NCBI GenBank assembly: GCA_035289145.1
Contig: DATDXZ010000080.1
Location: 1-5,941, forward strand
DNA from: JACOVP01 sp035289145
GTDB taxonomy: Archaea > Nanobdellota > Nanobdellia > SCGC-AAA011-G17 > UBA489
Length of the DNA stretch: 5,941 nt
Direction of reading: 5' to 3'
Made by a program: the position numbers and the translations under genes. Within the stretch, counting starts at the first letter, position 1; each line of letters opens with the position of its first letter. The notes under the pieces were generated by a model that saw only the letters and a list, made by a program, of their open reading frames with translations, was not told the DNA's origin and ran no database searches. Of the stretch, positions 5,776-5,941 are shown in pieces.

Positions 5776-5821
5776 TTCGTTTGCATCCTTTTGCGCATTT
5801 CGTAGACAGCCATAGTTAAAA

Positions 5822-5841
5822 GAGGATAAGCTTTTATCCTC
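5822..5841. repeat. Perfect 8-bp inverted repeat (hairpin)
   Basis: GAGGATAA (5822-5829) pairs exactly with TTATCCTC (5834-5841) around a GCTT loop. It has no T-run after it on either strand at the right place, so it is not a clear terminator. It lies in the 168-bp non-coding stretch between the two-helix gene and the right-edge gene. It could be a protein-binding palindrome, the tail end of a transcript or part of a mobile-element end. Confidence 0.5.
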
Positions 5842-5887
5842 CAAATGACTCGATATTCTGAGAGAAAAGAGGGTTATAATCATAAGG

Positions 5888-5911
5888 GGGTTGCCCTAAG
5901 GAGGACAACCC
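5888..5911 (+). promoter_or_regulatory. Hairpin that encloses the ribosome binding site of the right-edge gene
   Basis: GGGTTG (5888-5893) pairs with CAACCC (5906-5911). Inside, after one C/A mismatch, CCT pairs with AGG around an AAGG loop. The strong SD AAGGAGG (5898-5904) is thus split between loop and inner stem, and the hairpin ends exactly at ATG 5912. Folding would hide the SD and limit translation. TTATAAT at 5874-5880 is a possible promoter element just upstream. Confidence 0.5.
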
Positions 5912-5941
5912 ATGATATGCGTCCATTGCAGTGGAACACAC
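5912..5941 (+). CDS. N-terminus of a zinc-ribbon-like protein (partial at right edge; possibly a transposase)
   Basis: Ten codons are visible, reading MICVHCSGTH, with AAGGAGG 7 nt before the ATG, the strongest SD in the window. The C-x-x-C pair at positions 3 and 6 followed by S-x-T-H resembles the first half of the zinc ribbon that opens IS1-type and related transposases, but other zinc-ribbon proteins begin the same way. The second CxxC and any catalytic residues lie beyond the edge. The hairpin over its SD would fit a tightly limited gene such as a transposase. The family call is a guess; a coding start here is likely. Confidence 0.5.
   Translation, partial: MICVHCSGTH

Noticed and set aside
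5845..5941. Alternative frame from ATG 5845 through the SD hairpin to the right edge (starts MTRYSERKEGYNHK)
   Set aside because: Open for only 32 codons, which is not unlikely by chance, with no SD. The CxxC frame with AAGGAGG is better supported. A leader peptide remains possible.
1..5941. tRNA, rRNA or CRISPR array
   Set aside because: No cloverleaf with a T-arm signature and no regularly spaced direct repeats were seen by eye; a covariance-model scan would be needed to exclude small RNAs.

Overview
The window reads as a piece of an AT-rich archaeal chromosome. The strongest evidence is a pheS-pheT pair of the archaeal/eukaryotic type. PheS has a long N-terminal extension of about 230 residues before the catalytic core, and PheT is a compact 553-residue subunit without the C-terminal anticodon-binding domain of bacterial PheT. 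The promoters also look archaeal: TATA-like boxes lie 25-28 nt before the ATG of genes that head transcription units, which implies leaderless mRNAs, while Shine-Dalgarno (SD) motifs appear mainly before genes inside operons. The short proteins and the small HAD-like family resemble those of DPANN archaea (Woesearchaeota/Pacearchaeota-like), but that placement is inference and a marker-gene tree would have to settle it.

Layout, left to right. Positions 1-127 carry the last 41 codons of an unidentified plus-strand gene with GC-richer codon use than the rest. Then come a glycine-rich membrane protein (154-510) and an unidentified small protein (about 533-940), both preceded by nearly the same AGGAG-containing block. 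pheS (990-2498) and pheT (2505-4166) follow as a tight pair with their own TATA box.

The strand then switches. Between 4156 and 5432 lies a minus-strand operon, read from right to left: a 200-residue four-helix membrane protein with a GCASCG (CxxC) motif, a single-domain rhodanese that overlaps it by 4 nt, and a small HAD-like gene. In this sequence the HAD-like gene is broken by an in-frame TAA and a one-base frame change. Its last 11 bp overlap the end of pheT tail to tail. Upstream, a 41-bp divergent promoter region also drives a plus-strand 89-residue two-helix membrane protein (5474-5743), which is followed by T-rich termination signals.

The right edge (5744-5941) is non-coding except for the start of a gene at 5912 that encodes a CxxC zinc-ribbon-like N-terminus. 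Its SD sits inside a 24-nt imperfect hairpin abutting the start codon, and another perfect hairpin lies 70 bp upstream. This may be the left end of an insertion sequence, but only 10 codons are visible.

Functionally, pheS-pheT charge tRNA-Phe. The membrane CxxC protein and rhodanese probably form a thiol/persulfide or sulfur-handling unit at the membrane, which is inference from motifs and overlap. The remaining small proteins cannot be assigned a function from sequence alone. No tRNA, rRNA or CRISPR array was seen.
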